Assembly (NCBI GenBank): GCA_013822245.1
Contig: PNKE01000014.1
Coordinates: 124,001-188,000, forward strand
Direction of reading: 5' to 3'
Origin: Candidatus Solibacter sp.
GTDB lineage: Bacteria; Acidobacteriota; Terriglobia; Bryobacterales; Bryobacteraceae
Length of the DNA: 64,000 bases
The notes under the pieces are model-generated. The model made no database searches. It saw only the letters and a program-made list of their open reading frames with translations, and was not told where the DNA came from. Below are positions 8,733 through 16,992 of this stretch, in pieces. A program made the position numbers and the translations under genes. Position 1 is the stretch's first letter. Each line of letters begins with the position of its first letter.

Positions 8733-9479
8733 ATGAACACGAGAAACCTCATCGTTCTGCTGATCGCCTTCGTTGCCCTCTCGGCAACCGCGTCGGCCAC
8801 ATCAATCAACTGCCAGCCGCCCTACTGCGTGAACTCGGATAACGTCCTGTTCAACCTCACGGGCAGCGGCAGCTATGGAAGCTATGGCAACGTGCGGACA
8901 TACACCAGCGACGGCCTCACCATGACAGTCACCTCCTTTGGTCTGGCCCGCGACCAAGGCGCCACTTTCCAGGCGGCCGCCACCGGCCGTTGGGGCGGCG
9001 GACTGGGTGTCAGTGACCAATTCGAAGGATTCTCCACCAGCAGCTACAAACATACCGTCGACAACAACGGCTACTACAACTTCGTGCTGTTCCAGTTCGA
9101 CAAGCCGGTGGATCCGCTCTCGCTCTCCATCACCCAGTACAACGGTGACAGCGACGTCTCCTACTGGAGCGGCAACCTCACCGGCCCCATGATCGGCCAG
9201 ACCCTTGCCGGCCTATCCGGCCTCGGCTTTGGCGGCATGTACACGAACACCACAAGCGGCAGCCGCACCTTCTCGCTCACCAGCCCCACCGTCAACGCTC
9301 TGCTGGTTGCGGCCAAGATCGGCCAAAGCAACGACTACTTCAAGATCAAGGACATCTGCGTGGACTACGAAAAGACCCCGCCTCCCGGCGAGATCCCCGA
9401 ACCCTCCACCTACGCCACCATGGGCGGCGCCCTGCTCGGCCTTGGCGTCTTCATCGCCCGCCGCCGCAAGAAGGCCTAG
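8733..9479 (+). CDS. PEP-CTERM sorting-signal protein
   Basis: The 248-residue protein starts with a signal peptide (MNTRNLIVLLIAFVALSATA). It ends with the tripartite PEP-CTERM signal: IPEPST motif, hydrophobic stretch (MGGALLGLGVFI) and a basic tail ARRRKKA. Proteins of this type are cleaved and released or anchored by exosortase and are often associated with exopolysaccharide. The middle is Ser/Gly/Tyr/Asn-rich, with two cysteines near the N-terminus (INCQPPYCVN) and one near the C-terminus (KDICVDY). No enzyme motif is visible. No exosortase gene lies in the window. A strong hairpin follows about 55 bases downstream. Confidence 0.88.
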   Translation: MNTRNLIVLLIAFVALSATASATSINCQPPYCVNSDNVLFNLTGSGSYGSYGNVRTYTSDGLTMTVTSFGLARDQGATFQAAATGRWGGGLGVSDQFEGFSTSSYKHTVDNNGYYNFVLFQFDKPVDPLSLSITQYNGDSDVSYWSGNLTGPMIGQTLAGLSGLGFGGMYTNTTSGSRTFSLTSPTVNALLVAAKIGQSNDYFKIKDICVDYEKTPPPGEIPEPSTYATMGGALLGLGVFIARRRKKA

Positions 9480-9534
9480 TCGATCGGGTCCGGAGTTCAT
9501 CCCGGGCCTCGCCTCCTTGATATCGTGTCCAGAC

Positions 9535-9560
9535 AAAGGCCCGGCTTCCGCCGGGCTTTC
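9535..9560 (+). terminator. Hairpin terminator after the PEP-CTERM gene
   Basis: AAAGGCCCGGC, a TTCC loop and GCCGGGCTTTC form a stem of about 10 base pairs. On the plus strand it is followed by TTCG rather than a long U run. Its position 55 bases after the PEP-CTERM stop fits an intrinsic terminator. Confidence 0.65.
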
Positions 9561-9679
9561 GTTCGTGTGTGCGTCGTCCCGCCGCCCACGCTCACTTGTT
9601 GCGGAACAAGCTCCTCCATGCATCCGTCTTTCAGGATGCAGGCCGGAACATCCGGAAACGCCACACGAGGGAGGCAACC

Positions 9680-10000
9680 ATGTACTGCACCGATTGCGGC
9701 CACCAGATGCAGCCCACTGACCAGTTCTGCGCCCAGTGCGGCCACCGCGCCGCCGCCGGCGCGGCATCAACCGCTCCTCCGCCGCCCCGCCATCGCCTCA
9801 TGCGCTCCATGGCCGACAAAAAAATCGCCGGCGTCTGCTCGGGCATCGCCCGCCACTATGATTGGGACGTCACCCTGGTCCGCTTCGCCTTCCTGCTCGG
9901 CATCGTCTTCCACGGCCTCGGCCTGCTGGTCTACATCCTGGCGTGGATCACCATGCCACGGGACGGCGTGGCCACGGCCAACCTCAACTACGGCGCTTGA
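9680..10000 (+). CDS. Zinc-ribbon plus PspC-domain membrane protein
   Basis: The protein has 106 residues. The N-terminus YCTDCGHQ...FCAQCGH contains two CxxC knuckles that can bind zinc. A Pro/Ala linker is followed by the PspC domain, recognisable from KKIAGVCSGIARHYDWDVTLVRFAF, and a membrane segment (LLGIVFHGLGLLVYILAWI) ending in MPRD. PspC proteins sense or modulate envelope stress in the phage-shock response; in many phyla they occur alone, as here. The ATG at 9680 is chosen because GGGAGG precedes it at a good distance. An upstream in-frame ATG at 9569 overlaps the terminator region and gives unlikely sequence. Confidence 0.85.
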   Translation: MYCTDCGHQMQPTDQFCAQCGHRAAAGAASTAPPPPRHRLMRSMADKKIAGVCSGIARHYDWDVTLVRFAFLLGIVFHGLGLLVYILAWITMPRDGVATANLNYGA

Positions 10001-10006
10001 CGCCGG

Positions 10007-10471
10007 TCAGACCTTGGTCTTTTCCCACGGCCGCGCCGGCTGTCCGTGGTCGCGCCCCTCAACCCTGTCGTAAATGTGCTTCTCGTTGGTCGTCCCCAGA
10101 CCGTCGTTGTAGAAACGCGTCTGGCCCAGCGCCAGTTGAATCGACTCCACAAAGCCGTGCAATCCCGTCAGGTGCTCAGACAGCGCCGGCATCCTCCTGC
10201 CGTGCGGCGTCAGGAAGATCTTCTGGAAGCCCAAATCGGTCAGCACGGCGATCTCCTCGCCCACGGCCAATCCCGATTCCGCCACCGCCGCCGCACCCTC
10301 GGCGTTCTCCCTCAACAGCGCAGCGAAGCCTCCCTTGAGCACAACCGTGCCCCTATGGCTTGATCGCGTTTGAAATCCTGCCGCGCTCAACTGCTCGATC
10401 TGTTCGCCGATGCGGGGGGCCTTGGGTTGTTCACGTTTGAAGAACATGGCAATGAGGAATCTCTCTTCCAT
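10007..10471 (-). CDS. Conserved-looking small protein of unknown function
   Basis: The protein has up to 154 residues and lies convergent with the PspC gene, 6 bases apart. It is soluble-looking, with alternating charged and hydrophobic segments and no signal peptide or membrane segment. Recognisable stretches such as QIEQLSAAGFQTRSSHRGTV and GLGTTNEKHIYDRVEGRDHG do not match a family I can name. An internal ATG at 10447 (MFFKREQPKAP) is an alternative start. Codon use fits the neighbours, so it is probably a real gene. Confidence 0.55.
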   Translation of the reverse strand: MEERFLIAMFFKREQPKAPRIGEQIEQLSAAGFQTRSSHRGTVVLKGGFAALLRENAEGAAAVAESGLAVGEEIAVLTDLGFQKIFLTPHGRRMPALSEHLTGLHGFVESIQLALGQTRFYNDGLGTTNEKHIYDRVEGRDHGQPARPWEKTKV

Positions 10472-10621
10472 TATAGGGCTGCTAAAATGGGGACCAACCG
10501 TGGCGCGTCCGTTACGCGCCGCACCGAAGGCCCCGTGTCCGCGCCTGATGCGCCAATCTGACTCGACACGCTCCGCTCACGAACGCCGGAGTCCGGGCCT
10601 CGTACAGGAAAGGATGGCCCG

Positions 10622-12025
10622 ATGGCCCTGACGATCGCCGGTATTGAGATCAAGCCCAAGTTCACCCCCAAGCACGACCCCGATTTCGCCGCCGCCTCTC
10701 TTTTCGAGCGCGCCTACCTTGAACTGGCCGCCAAACTCGGCGGCGAACCGCTGGTTCTCTCGCTCGAACGCACGGGCGGATCGGTTTCGCGTTTCGAGAC
10801 CATGGTCATTTCCCCCGCCGCCGGGTACCTGGAAGCGACGCTGCTGCGCGTCGAACGTATCGTCAAGTTTCTGCTCTGGCAGCGCGGCGGCCATACGCTG
10901 TACTGCGGCGGCCCCGCCGTGATCGCCGCGCACCTCGCCGCCGGGTACGCCCCCACCGGCGAGCGGGCCTTTGACTACGATTTCATGACCGGCGTCTACG
11001 AGCAGGCGTTCGCCGTCAAATCCTGCACCGCCGCCGAAGCCCCCCAGGCCAGGGAAACCGGCATCGCCCTGGGCCGCCACCTCGATGGCTGCCGCGTTGG
11101 ATTCGACCTCGGCGCCAGTGACCGCAAGGCCAGCGCCGTCATCGACGGTGAGGCTGTGTTCAGCGAGGAAGTCGTCTGGGATCCCCGCAACGCAACCGAT
11201 CCCGACTACCACTACCAGGGCGTCATGGACTCCATCCGCCGCGCCGCCAGCCACCTGCCCCGCCTCGATGCCGTCGGCGGCAGCGCCGCCGGCGTCTACA
11301 TCAACAACCGCCCCCGCGTCGCCTCGCTCTACCGCGGCGTGCCCAAGGACCAGTTCGAAGCCAAAATCGCCCCCATGTTCGAACGCATGGGCCAGGAACT
11401 CGGCGTGCCCTTCGAAGTCGTCAACGACGGTGAAGTCACCGCCCTGGCCGGATCCATGTCGCTGGGCGAAAACCCGGTGCTCGGGCTGGCATTCGGTTCC
11501 AGTCTCGCCGCCGGCTACGTCAACCGCGATGGCAACATCACCGGCTGGCTGAACGAACTCGCTTTCGTGCCCGTCGATTACCGCCCCGGCGCTCCCAAGG
11601 ATGAATGGTCAGGCGACGGCGGCTGTGGCGTCCAGTACTTCAACCAGGTCGGCGCCAACCGCATCTCGACAGCCGCAGGCATCACCTATGCCGAAGGCCA
11701 GCCGCTGCCCGAACGCCTCGTCGAACTCCAGAAACTGATGGCCGCCGGCAATGAAGCCGCCGCCGAGGTCTACGGCACCATCGGCGTCATGCTCGGCTAC
11801 GGCATCGCCCACTATGCGAACTTCTATGACCTGAAGAACATCCTCGTGCTCGGCCGCGTCACCACCGGCAAAGGCGGCGACATCGTGCTCGAAAGCGCGC
11901 AGAAAGTTCTCGAAGCCGAATTCCCAGCGCTCGCCGCCCGGATCAGCGTCGCCCTGCCGGACGAAAAGAGCCGCCGCGTCGGCCAGTCGATCGCCGCCGC
12001 CAGCCTGCCCGCACTGAAAGCATAA
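10622..12025 (+). CDS. ROK-family (sugar kinase/repressor fold) protein
   Basis: The protein has 467 residues, longer than typical ROK kinases (about 300), with about 160 extra N-terminal residues. GFDLGASDRKASAVIDG is the phosphate-1 ATP-binding loop of the actin-like fold. Later blocks (EVVNDGEVTALAGSMSLG, LGLAFGSSLAAGYV) fit the sugar-binding and second nucleotide regions. The zinc-binding CxCGxxGCxE motif of classic ROK proteins is missing, so kinase activity and substrate are uncertain. AGGAAAGG lies 8 bases before the ATG; a nearer ATG at 10614 opens only a 6-codon frame. It is the first gene of an operon with an LmbE-type deacetylase and a TIM-barrel isomerase. Confidence 0.75.
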   Translation: MALTIAGIEIKPKFTPKHDPDFAAASLFERAYLELAAKLGGEPLVLSLERTGGSVSRFETMVISPAAGYLEATLLRVERIVKFLLWQRGGHTLYCGGPAVIAAHLAAGYAPTGERAFDYDFMTGVYEQAFAVKSCTAAEAPQARETGIALGRHLDGCRVGFDLGASDRKASAVIDGEAVFSEEVVWDPRNATDPDYHYQGVMDSIRRAASHLPRLDAVGGSAAGVYINNRPRVASLYRGVPKDQFEAKIAPMFERMGQELGVPFEVVNDGEVTALAGSMSLGENPVLGLAFGSSLAAGYVNRDGNITGWLNELAFVPVDYRPGAPKDEWSGDGGCGVQYFNQVGANRISTAAGITYAEGQPLPERLVELQKLMAAGNEAAAEVYGTIGVMLGYGIAHYANFYDLKNILVLGRVTTGKGGDIVLESAQKVLEAEFPALAARISVALPDEKSRRVGQSIAAASLPALKA

Positions 12026-12039
12026 GGTGAGAGGAGTCA

Positions 12040-12897
12040 ATGGAAATGATTGAACTGAAAGCACCTACATCTGAACTCTGGGTCCCCGACGGCGCGTCAA
12101 TCGACGCCGCCCTCAGCCGCACCACCCATATGTCGATCGCCGCCCACCATGACGACGTCGAAATCATGGCGCTGGACGGCATCCTCAAGTGCTTCGGCGT
12201 TGACGGCAAGTGGTTTGCCGCCGCTATCGTCACCAACGGCGCCGGTTCGCCGCGCGACGGCATCTACGGCCGCTACACCGACGCCGAGATGATGACCGTC
12301 CGCCGCCTGGAACAGAAGAAAGCCGCCTATGTCGGCGAATACTCCTACGTCGCCTTCCTCGACCATCCCAGTTCGGTGGTCAAAAACGGCTCGCACCCCG
12401 GCCCCGCAGCCGACATCAAAGCCCTGCTCGAAGCCTCCAAGCCCGAAATCGTCTATACCCACAACCTCGCCGACAAGCACGACACCCACGTCGGCGTCAT
12501 GCTGCACACCCTGCGCGCCATCCGCTCCATGGACGCCGCCGCGCGCCCCAAGAAGCTGTACGGCTGCGAAGTCTGGCGCGACCTGGACTGGATGATCGAT
12601 GCCGACAAAATCGCCTTCGCACTCGACGAGCGCGAGAACATCGCCATGTCGCTGGTCGGCGTCTTCGATTCGCAAATCGCCGGCGGCAAGCGCTACGACC
12701 TGGCCACCATGGCCCGCCGCCGCGCCCACGCCACCTATCACCAGTCCCATTCCGTCGACGCCGCCCAGATGTTGAACTTCGCCATGGACCTCACCCCGCT
12801 CATCGAAAACGATGATCTCGACCCCACCGTCTACGTCGAAGGATACCTCGCCCGGTTCCTCGATGAAGTCCGCGCCCGCATCAGCAAGTTGTCCTGA
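12040..12897 (+). CDS. PIG-L/LmbE-family deacetylase
   Basis: The protein has 285 residues. SIAAHHDDVEIMALDG at residues 32-47 corresponds to the zinc-binding AHPDDxE motif, with the Pro replaced by His. YTHNLADKHDTHVGV holds the downstream metal-binding histidines. Family members remove N-acetyl groups from GlcNAc-type sugars or related conjugates. It begins 14 bases after the ROK gene with GAGAGGAG in front; an ATG two codons later is also possible. Together with the ROK protein and the following isomerase it suggests processing of an acetylated amino sugar, but the compound is not known. Confidence 0.85.
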   Translation: MEMIELKAPTSELWVPDGASIDAALSRTTHMSIAAHHDDVEIMALDGILKCFGVDGKWFAAAIVTNGAGSPRDGIYGRYTDAEMMTVRRLEQKKAAYVGEYSYVAFLDHPSSVVKNGSHPGPAADIKALLEASKPEIVYTHNLADKHDTHVGVMLHTLRAIRSMDAAARPKKLYGCEVWRDLDWMIDADKIAFALDERENIAMSLVGVFDSQIAGGKRYDLATMARRRAHATYHQSHSVDAAQMLNFAMDLTPLIENDDLDPTVYVEGYLARFLDEVRARISKLS

Positions 12898-12915
12898 TCG
12901 AAGGAGTATAGACCC

Positions 12916-13776
12916 ATGCAACCCAAACTCGAACTCGCCGCCATCACCGACGAATTCACCCCCGAACTCGAACGCGCCCTCGACGCCATGGCCGCCATCG
13001 GCATGACCGGCGCCGAACTGCGCGTGGTCTGGGGCAAGAACATTATGGATCTCACCGACGATGAGGTCGCCCGCGCCGTCGATGCCGTCAAGTCCCGCGG
13101 CATGCACGTGCTCGGCATCTCCTCGCCCATCCTCAAATGCGTCCTGCCCGGCGGCCATGTCCTCGACACCCGCTTCCAGCAGGACATCTTCGCCTCCAAG
13201 CACACCTTCGACGACCAGCCCCGCCTCGCCGACCGCGCCTTCAAGTTGTGCGGGATGACCGGCGCCAAAATCATCCGCGTCTTCTCCTACTGGCGGACCT
13301 TGGAACCCGAAAGGTGCCACGACGCCATCTGTGAAGCGGTCGCCAGTCTCGCCGATCAGGCCAAGGCCCACGGCGTCATCATCGGCATCGAAAATGAGCA
13401 CGCCTGCAATATCGGCACTGCCTCGGAGGCGCTCAAGATCCTCAACGCCGTCCAGCACCCCAACCTGAAACTGGTCTGGGACCCGGCCAACATGCTGGTC
13501 GGCGGTGAAGACCCTTACCCCGCCGGCTACGGCGTGCTGCCCATCGACCGCATCGCCCACGTCCATGCCAAGGACTGCCACATGGAAGGCCACAAGCCCG
13601 TCTGGGGCCCGCTCGGCACCCGCCACGTCGACTGGAAAGGCCAGATCTCGGCCCTGCTCCGCGACGGCTACACCGGCGCTGTCAGCCTCGAAACCCACTG
13701 GCCCGGCCCCAATAACAACAAGTTCGAAGCCAGCGTCATCTGCGGCTGGAACCTCCGCGGCCTGCTTGCCTCGTAA
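12916..13776 (+). CDS. Sugar phosphate isomerase/epimerase (xylose isomerase-like TIM barrel)
   Basis: The protein has 286 residues with the AP-endonuclease-2-type TIM barrel. The metal ligands are visible as GIENEHAC (Glu), LVWDPANMLVGG (Asp), HVHAKDCHMEG (His) and AVSLETHWPG (Glu). AAITDEFTPELERALDAMAA at the N-terminus is typical of this cytosolic family. The reaction is probably isomerisation or epimerisation of a sugar or sugar acid. AAGGAG precedes the ATG. It is the last gene of the ROK-LmbE-isomerase operon; a hairpin follows 24 bases after its stop. Confidence 0.85.
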   Translation: MQPKLELAAITDEFTPELERALDAMAAIGMTGAELRVVWGKNIMDLTDDEVARAVDAVKSRGMHVLGISSPILKCVLPGGHVLDTRFQQDIFASKHTFDDQPRLADRAFKLCGMTGAKIIRVFSYWRTLEPERCHDAICEAVASLADQAKAHGVIIGIENEHACNIGTASEALKILNAVQHPNLKLVWDPANMLVGGEDPYPAGYGVLPIDRIAHVHAKDCHMEGHKPVWGPLGTRHVDWKGQISALLRDGYTGAVSLETHWPGPNNNKFEASVICGWNLRGLLAS

Positions 13777-13800
13777 ACACATTCGCGGAATCTGTTACCC

Positions 13801-13832
13801 GGACCCCTGTTTGCGGCGTCAAATAGGGGTCC
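13801..13832. terminator. Long hairpin between two operons
   Basis: GGACCCCTGTTTG pairs with CAAATAGGGGTCC over 13 base pairs (one G-T wobble) around the six-base loop CGGCGT. It stands just after the isomerase stop and before the DUF4159 operon. There is no U run, so it may be a terminator or an mRNA 3'-end stabiliser. Confidence 0.55.
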
Positions 13833-13895
13833 ACTCGATTCTGGTATCCTGAACCGCTATATAAGGTCTGTCAGGGGACCTCTGGGAAGGATGAT

Positions 13896-14711
13896 GTGAA
13901 GCTTCGACATGCCATAGCTGCAGTTGTCCTCATCGCGCTCGCTGCGACTGCCGTACTCGCCTTCCAGCGTGGCGGCGGCCGGCGCGGCTTCCGCGTCTTC
14001 CAGGACTCCGATGAACCGCTGGTCCTGCCCTCCGACGCCAACGAGAAGAACGAATTCAACTTCGCCCGGCTGCGCTATACCAACGTCCGCGCCTCCGGCA
14101 TGTGGGCCGCCCGCGGCTCCTGGTCTGTCGATTACCCCAAAGCCGACCGCCAGTTCCTCATGGGCGTCCGCCGCCTCACGCGCTTGAACACCCACTCCAT
14201 CGAAACCGTCGTCGACCTCCACTCCGACGAGATCTTCAACCACCCCTTCGTCTATGTCGTCGAACCCGGCCACTGGAACCTATCCGGCACGGAAGCAGCC
14301 AAACTCCGCGAATACGTCGAACGCGGCGGATTCCTGATGACCGACGATTTCCACGGGACTTACTCCTGGGGCAACTTCATGGCCAGCCTGTCGCGCGCCT
14401 TCCCCGATAAGTCCGTCACCGACATCCCCAACGACGACCCCATCTTCCATGTCGTCTACGGCCTCCAGGATCGCTTCCAGGTGCCAGGTATCGTCAATTA
14501 CCCCTTCCAGCAGACCCATGAATACGACGGCTTCGAATCCCGCTGGCGCGCCGTCCGCGACTCCAAGGGCCGCATCGTCGTCGCCATCTGCCACAACATG
14601 GACCTCGGCGACGCCTGGGAATGGGCCGACCATCCCGAATATCCCGAAAAGTACGCCTCGCTCGCCTACCGTATCGGCATTAACTATATCCTCTACGCCA
14701 TGACGCACTAG
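13896..14711 (+). CDS. DUF4159-domain exported protein
   Basis: The protein has 271 residues; the GTG start is supported by GGAAGG 5 bases upstream. An N-terminal hydrophobic segment (AAVVLIALAATAVLAF) is a signal peptide or anchor. The rest matches the DUF4159 family: FNFARLRYTNVRASGMWAAR, FVYVVEPGHWNLSGTEAAKL, REYVERGGFLMTDDFHG and a closing YRIGINYILYAMTH. The fold resembles a glutamine-amidotransferase-like Rossmann domain. DUF4159 proteins commonly lie beside MoxR and vWA genes, as here. This is the first gene of the eight-gene MoxR operon. Confidence 0.85.
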   Translation: MKLRHAIAAVVLIALAATAVLAFQRGGGRRGFRVFQDSDEPLVLPSDANEKNEFNFARLRYTNVRASGMWAARGSWSVDYPKADRQFLMGVRRLTRLNTHSIETVVDLHSDEIFNHPFVYVVEPGHWNLSGTEAAKLREYVERGGFLMTDDFHGTYSWGNFMASLSRAFPDKSVTDIPNDDPIFHVVYGLQDRFQVPGIVNYPFQQTHEYDGFESRWRAVRDSKGRIVVAICHNMDLGDAWEWADHPEYPEKYASLAYRIGINYILYAMTH

Positions 14712-14718
14712 AGCCAGC

Positions 14719-16992
14719 ATGTTCGAACTCCTCTTCAAGTACCCGGCCGCGATGTTCCAGAAGGGCGAGTTCGTCTTCGGCCGCTCGTGGCCCGTCTGGC
14801 TGCTCATCGCCGCCGCCCTCGCCGCCGCCGCCTATGCCGGCACGGTCGCCTGGCGCGCCCGCGCGCGCTGGTCTGTTGTGCCTTACACGCCCGTCCAACG
14901 CTGGCTCCGGCCCGCCATCCTTGGCGCGCTCGGCTGGGCGTCGATCGCCGTTCTGCTGCTCATGCTCTGGCAGCCGGCGCTCAGCGTGTCCAGCCTCAAG
15001 CCGCGCCAGAACGTCGTCGCCGTCGTCGTTGATTCCTCAAAGTCCATGGCCCTGCCGGGGCAGGGAACCACGCGCATCGCCCAGGCCCGCAACCTGCTCG
15101 ATTCCGGCCTCCTGGCTGACCTGAAAGCCCGCTACCCGGTCCGGATCTATGCCGCTGGCGCCGATGCCACCCGCGTCGAAACGCCCTCCGCCATCGAACC
15201 CGTGGCGCCCGTCACCCGCCTCGGAAATTCGCTCTCCCAGGTCGCCGCCGAATCCGCCACCCTGCCCATCGGCGCCATCGTCCTTCTCACCGACGGTTCG
15301 GACAACGCCCGCGGCTTCGACCGCGCCGCCCTTTCAGCTCTGAAACAGGCCCGCATCCCCGTCCACGCCATCGGCTTCGGACCCGAAACCCTGCCGCCCG
15401 ACATCGAAATGCTCAACGCCGGCGCACCGGCCCGCGCCCTGCCCGGCTCCCGCATCCCCATTGTGGTGCGCATCCGCCACTCGGGCTTCGATCAGCGCCA
15501 ATTGAAACTCACCGCCTCTTCCGAGGGCAAGCCGCTCGCCACCCGCCAGATCACTCTGCCCGCATCGGGCCAGCTTGCCGCCGAAAACATCACCATCACC
15601 GCCGGCAAGGCCGGTGCGATGAACGTTCAAATCAGCGTCGAACCGCTCGGCGGCGAACTCTCCCCGGCCAACAACTCGCAGTCGGTCCTGGTTCAGGTGG
15701 AGGACCGCAAGCCCCGCATCCTCTACTTTGAAGGCGAACCCCGATGGGAGCTGAAATTCATCCGCCGCGCCGCCGAGGAAGACAAAACCCTCGAACTCGC
15801 CAGCCTCCTGCGCACCACCCAGAACAAATTCTACCGTCAGGGCATCGCCTCGCCCGCCGAACTCGTCAACGGTTTCCCCTCCACCGTCGAGGAGATCTTC
15901 TCTTACGACGGGCTTATTATCGGATCTGTCGAAGCCGGCGCCTTCACGCCCACCCAACTCTCGCTCATCAAGGCTTTCGCCGACCGCCGCGGCGGCGGTG
16001 TCCTGTTCCTTGGTGGCCGCACGGCCCTCTCCGAAGGCGCATGGCACACCACCGATGTCGCCGAAATGCTGCCCGTCTCGCTCTCCGGCCGCAAGGACAC
16101 CTTCTCGCGCAACCCCGTCAAGGCCGAACTCACCCAGCAGGGTGTCTTGCACGACCTCACCCGTCTCGACGACTCGCCTTCGTCCAATGCCGCCCGCTGG
16201 CGCGCTCTGCCGCCCATCGCCGATTTCCAGCAATCCGGCCCGCCCAAGCCCGCCGCCCTCGTCCTTCTCGAAGCCGCTTCCGCACAAGGGCGCCAGCCGC
16301 TTCTCGCCGTCCAGCCCTTCGGCCGCGGCCGCGTCGCCCTGCTCTCCACCGGCGGCACCTGGAAATGGCAGATGCTGATGGATGCCCGCGACCAGTCCCA
16401 CGAATCGTTCTGGAAACAGATGCTGCGCTGGCTGGTCTCCGAATCCCGGCCCCGCATCGCCGCCCGCGTCTCTGAATCGGTGCTCAATGACGCCGAATCC
16501 CTGCGCATCGACGCCGAGGTCTTCGACCCCAACTTCCTGCCCACCTCCGAAGCCACCGTCGAAGCCCGCATCACCCAGCCCGGCGGCGAGACCGCCCTCG
16601 CCACCCTCCAGCCCGATCCCATCCGCCCAGGCCGCTACACCGCCGACTTCAGAGCACTCGCCCCCGGCGCCTACGTCGCCCAGCTTTCCGCCCGTCTCGG
16701 CGACACTGAATTCGCCCGTGACGAACTCATGTTCCGCCGCCAGGACGGCGTCGCCGAAGCCTTCCATCCCGAACAGGACCGCCCGCTTCTCGAACACCTC
16801 GCCTCCCAAACCGGCGGTAAATACTGGACTCCCGCCACCGCCCGCGACCTGCCCAAGGAGATCGAATTCAGCGAAGCCGGGCTCTCGGTCCGCGAACTCC
16901 ACGACCTCTGGGATTCGCCCTTCGCCTTTCTTCTTCTCATCGGCCTCAAGGCCGCCGAATGGCTTCTGCGCCGCCGCTGGGGGGCCGTCTGA
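14719..16992 (+). CDS. Membrane protein with vWA domain and amidotransferase-like domain
   Basis: The protein has 757 residues. Two membrane helices near residues 25-45 and 70-92 are followed by a von Willebrand A domain; VAVVVDSSKSMALPG carries the MIDAS DxSxS metal site and VLLTDGSDNARG its distal part. A second module, starting near IMYFEGEPRWELKF-like sequence (ILYFEGEPRWELKF) and including GGGVLFLGGRTALSEGAW, resembles the class I glutamine-amidotransferase fold without an evident catalytic cysteine. A final helix (FAFLLLIGLKAAEWLL) anchors the C-terminus. It starts 7 bases after the DUF4159 gene and overlaps the next start. It is probably a protein-protein scaffold acting with the MoxR ATPase. 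Confidence 0.85.
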   Translation: MFELLFKYPAAMFQKGEFVFGRSWPVWLLIAAALAAAAYAGTVAWRARARWSVVPYTPVQRWLRPAILGALGWASIAVLLLMLWQPALSVSSLKPRQNVVAVVVDSSKSMALPGQGTTRIAQARNLLDSGLLADLKARYPVRIYAAGADATRVETPSAIEPVAPVTRLGNSLSQVAAESATLPIGAIVLLTDGSDNARGFDRAALSALKQARIPVHAIGFGPETLPPDIEMLNAGAPARALPGSRIPIVVRIRHSGFDQRQLKLTASSEGKPLATRQITLPASGQLAAENITITAGKAGAMNVQISVEPLGGELSPANNSQSVLVQVEDRKPRILYFEGEPRWELKFIRRAAEEDKTLELASLLRTTQNKFYRQGIASPAELVNGFPSTVEEIFSYDGLIIGSVEAGAFTPTQLSLIKAFADRRGGGVLFLGGRTALSEGAWHTTDVAEMLPVSLSGRKDTFSRNPVKAELTQQGVLHDLTRLDDSPSSNAARWRALPPIADFQQSGPPKPAALVLLEAASAQGRQPLLAVQPFGRGRVALLSTGGTWKWQMLMDARDQSHESFWKQMLRWLVSESRPRIAARVSESVLNDAESLRIDAEVFDPNFLPTSEATVEARITQPGGETALATLQPDPIRPGRYTADFRALAPGAYVAQLSARLGDTEFARDELMFRRQDGVAEAFHPEQDRPLLEHLASQTGGKYWTPATARDLPKEIEFSEAGLSVRELHDLWDSPFAFLLLIGLKAAEWLLRRRWGAV

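Noticed and set aside
12097-13782. 561-codon minus-strand frame over the LmbE and isomerase genes
   Set aside because: Plus-strand genes there carry recognisable motifs and ribosome sites. The antisense translation is a low-complexity Gly/Asp/Val sequence.
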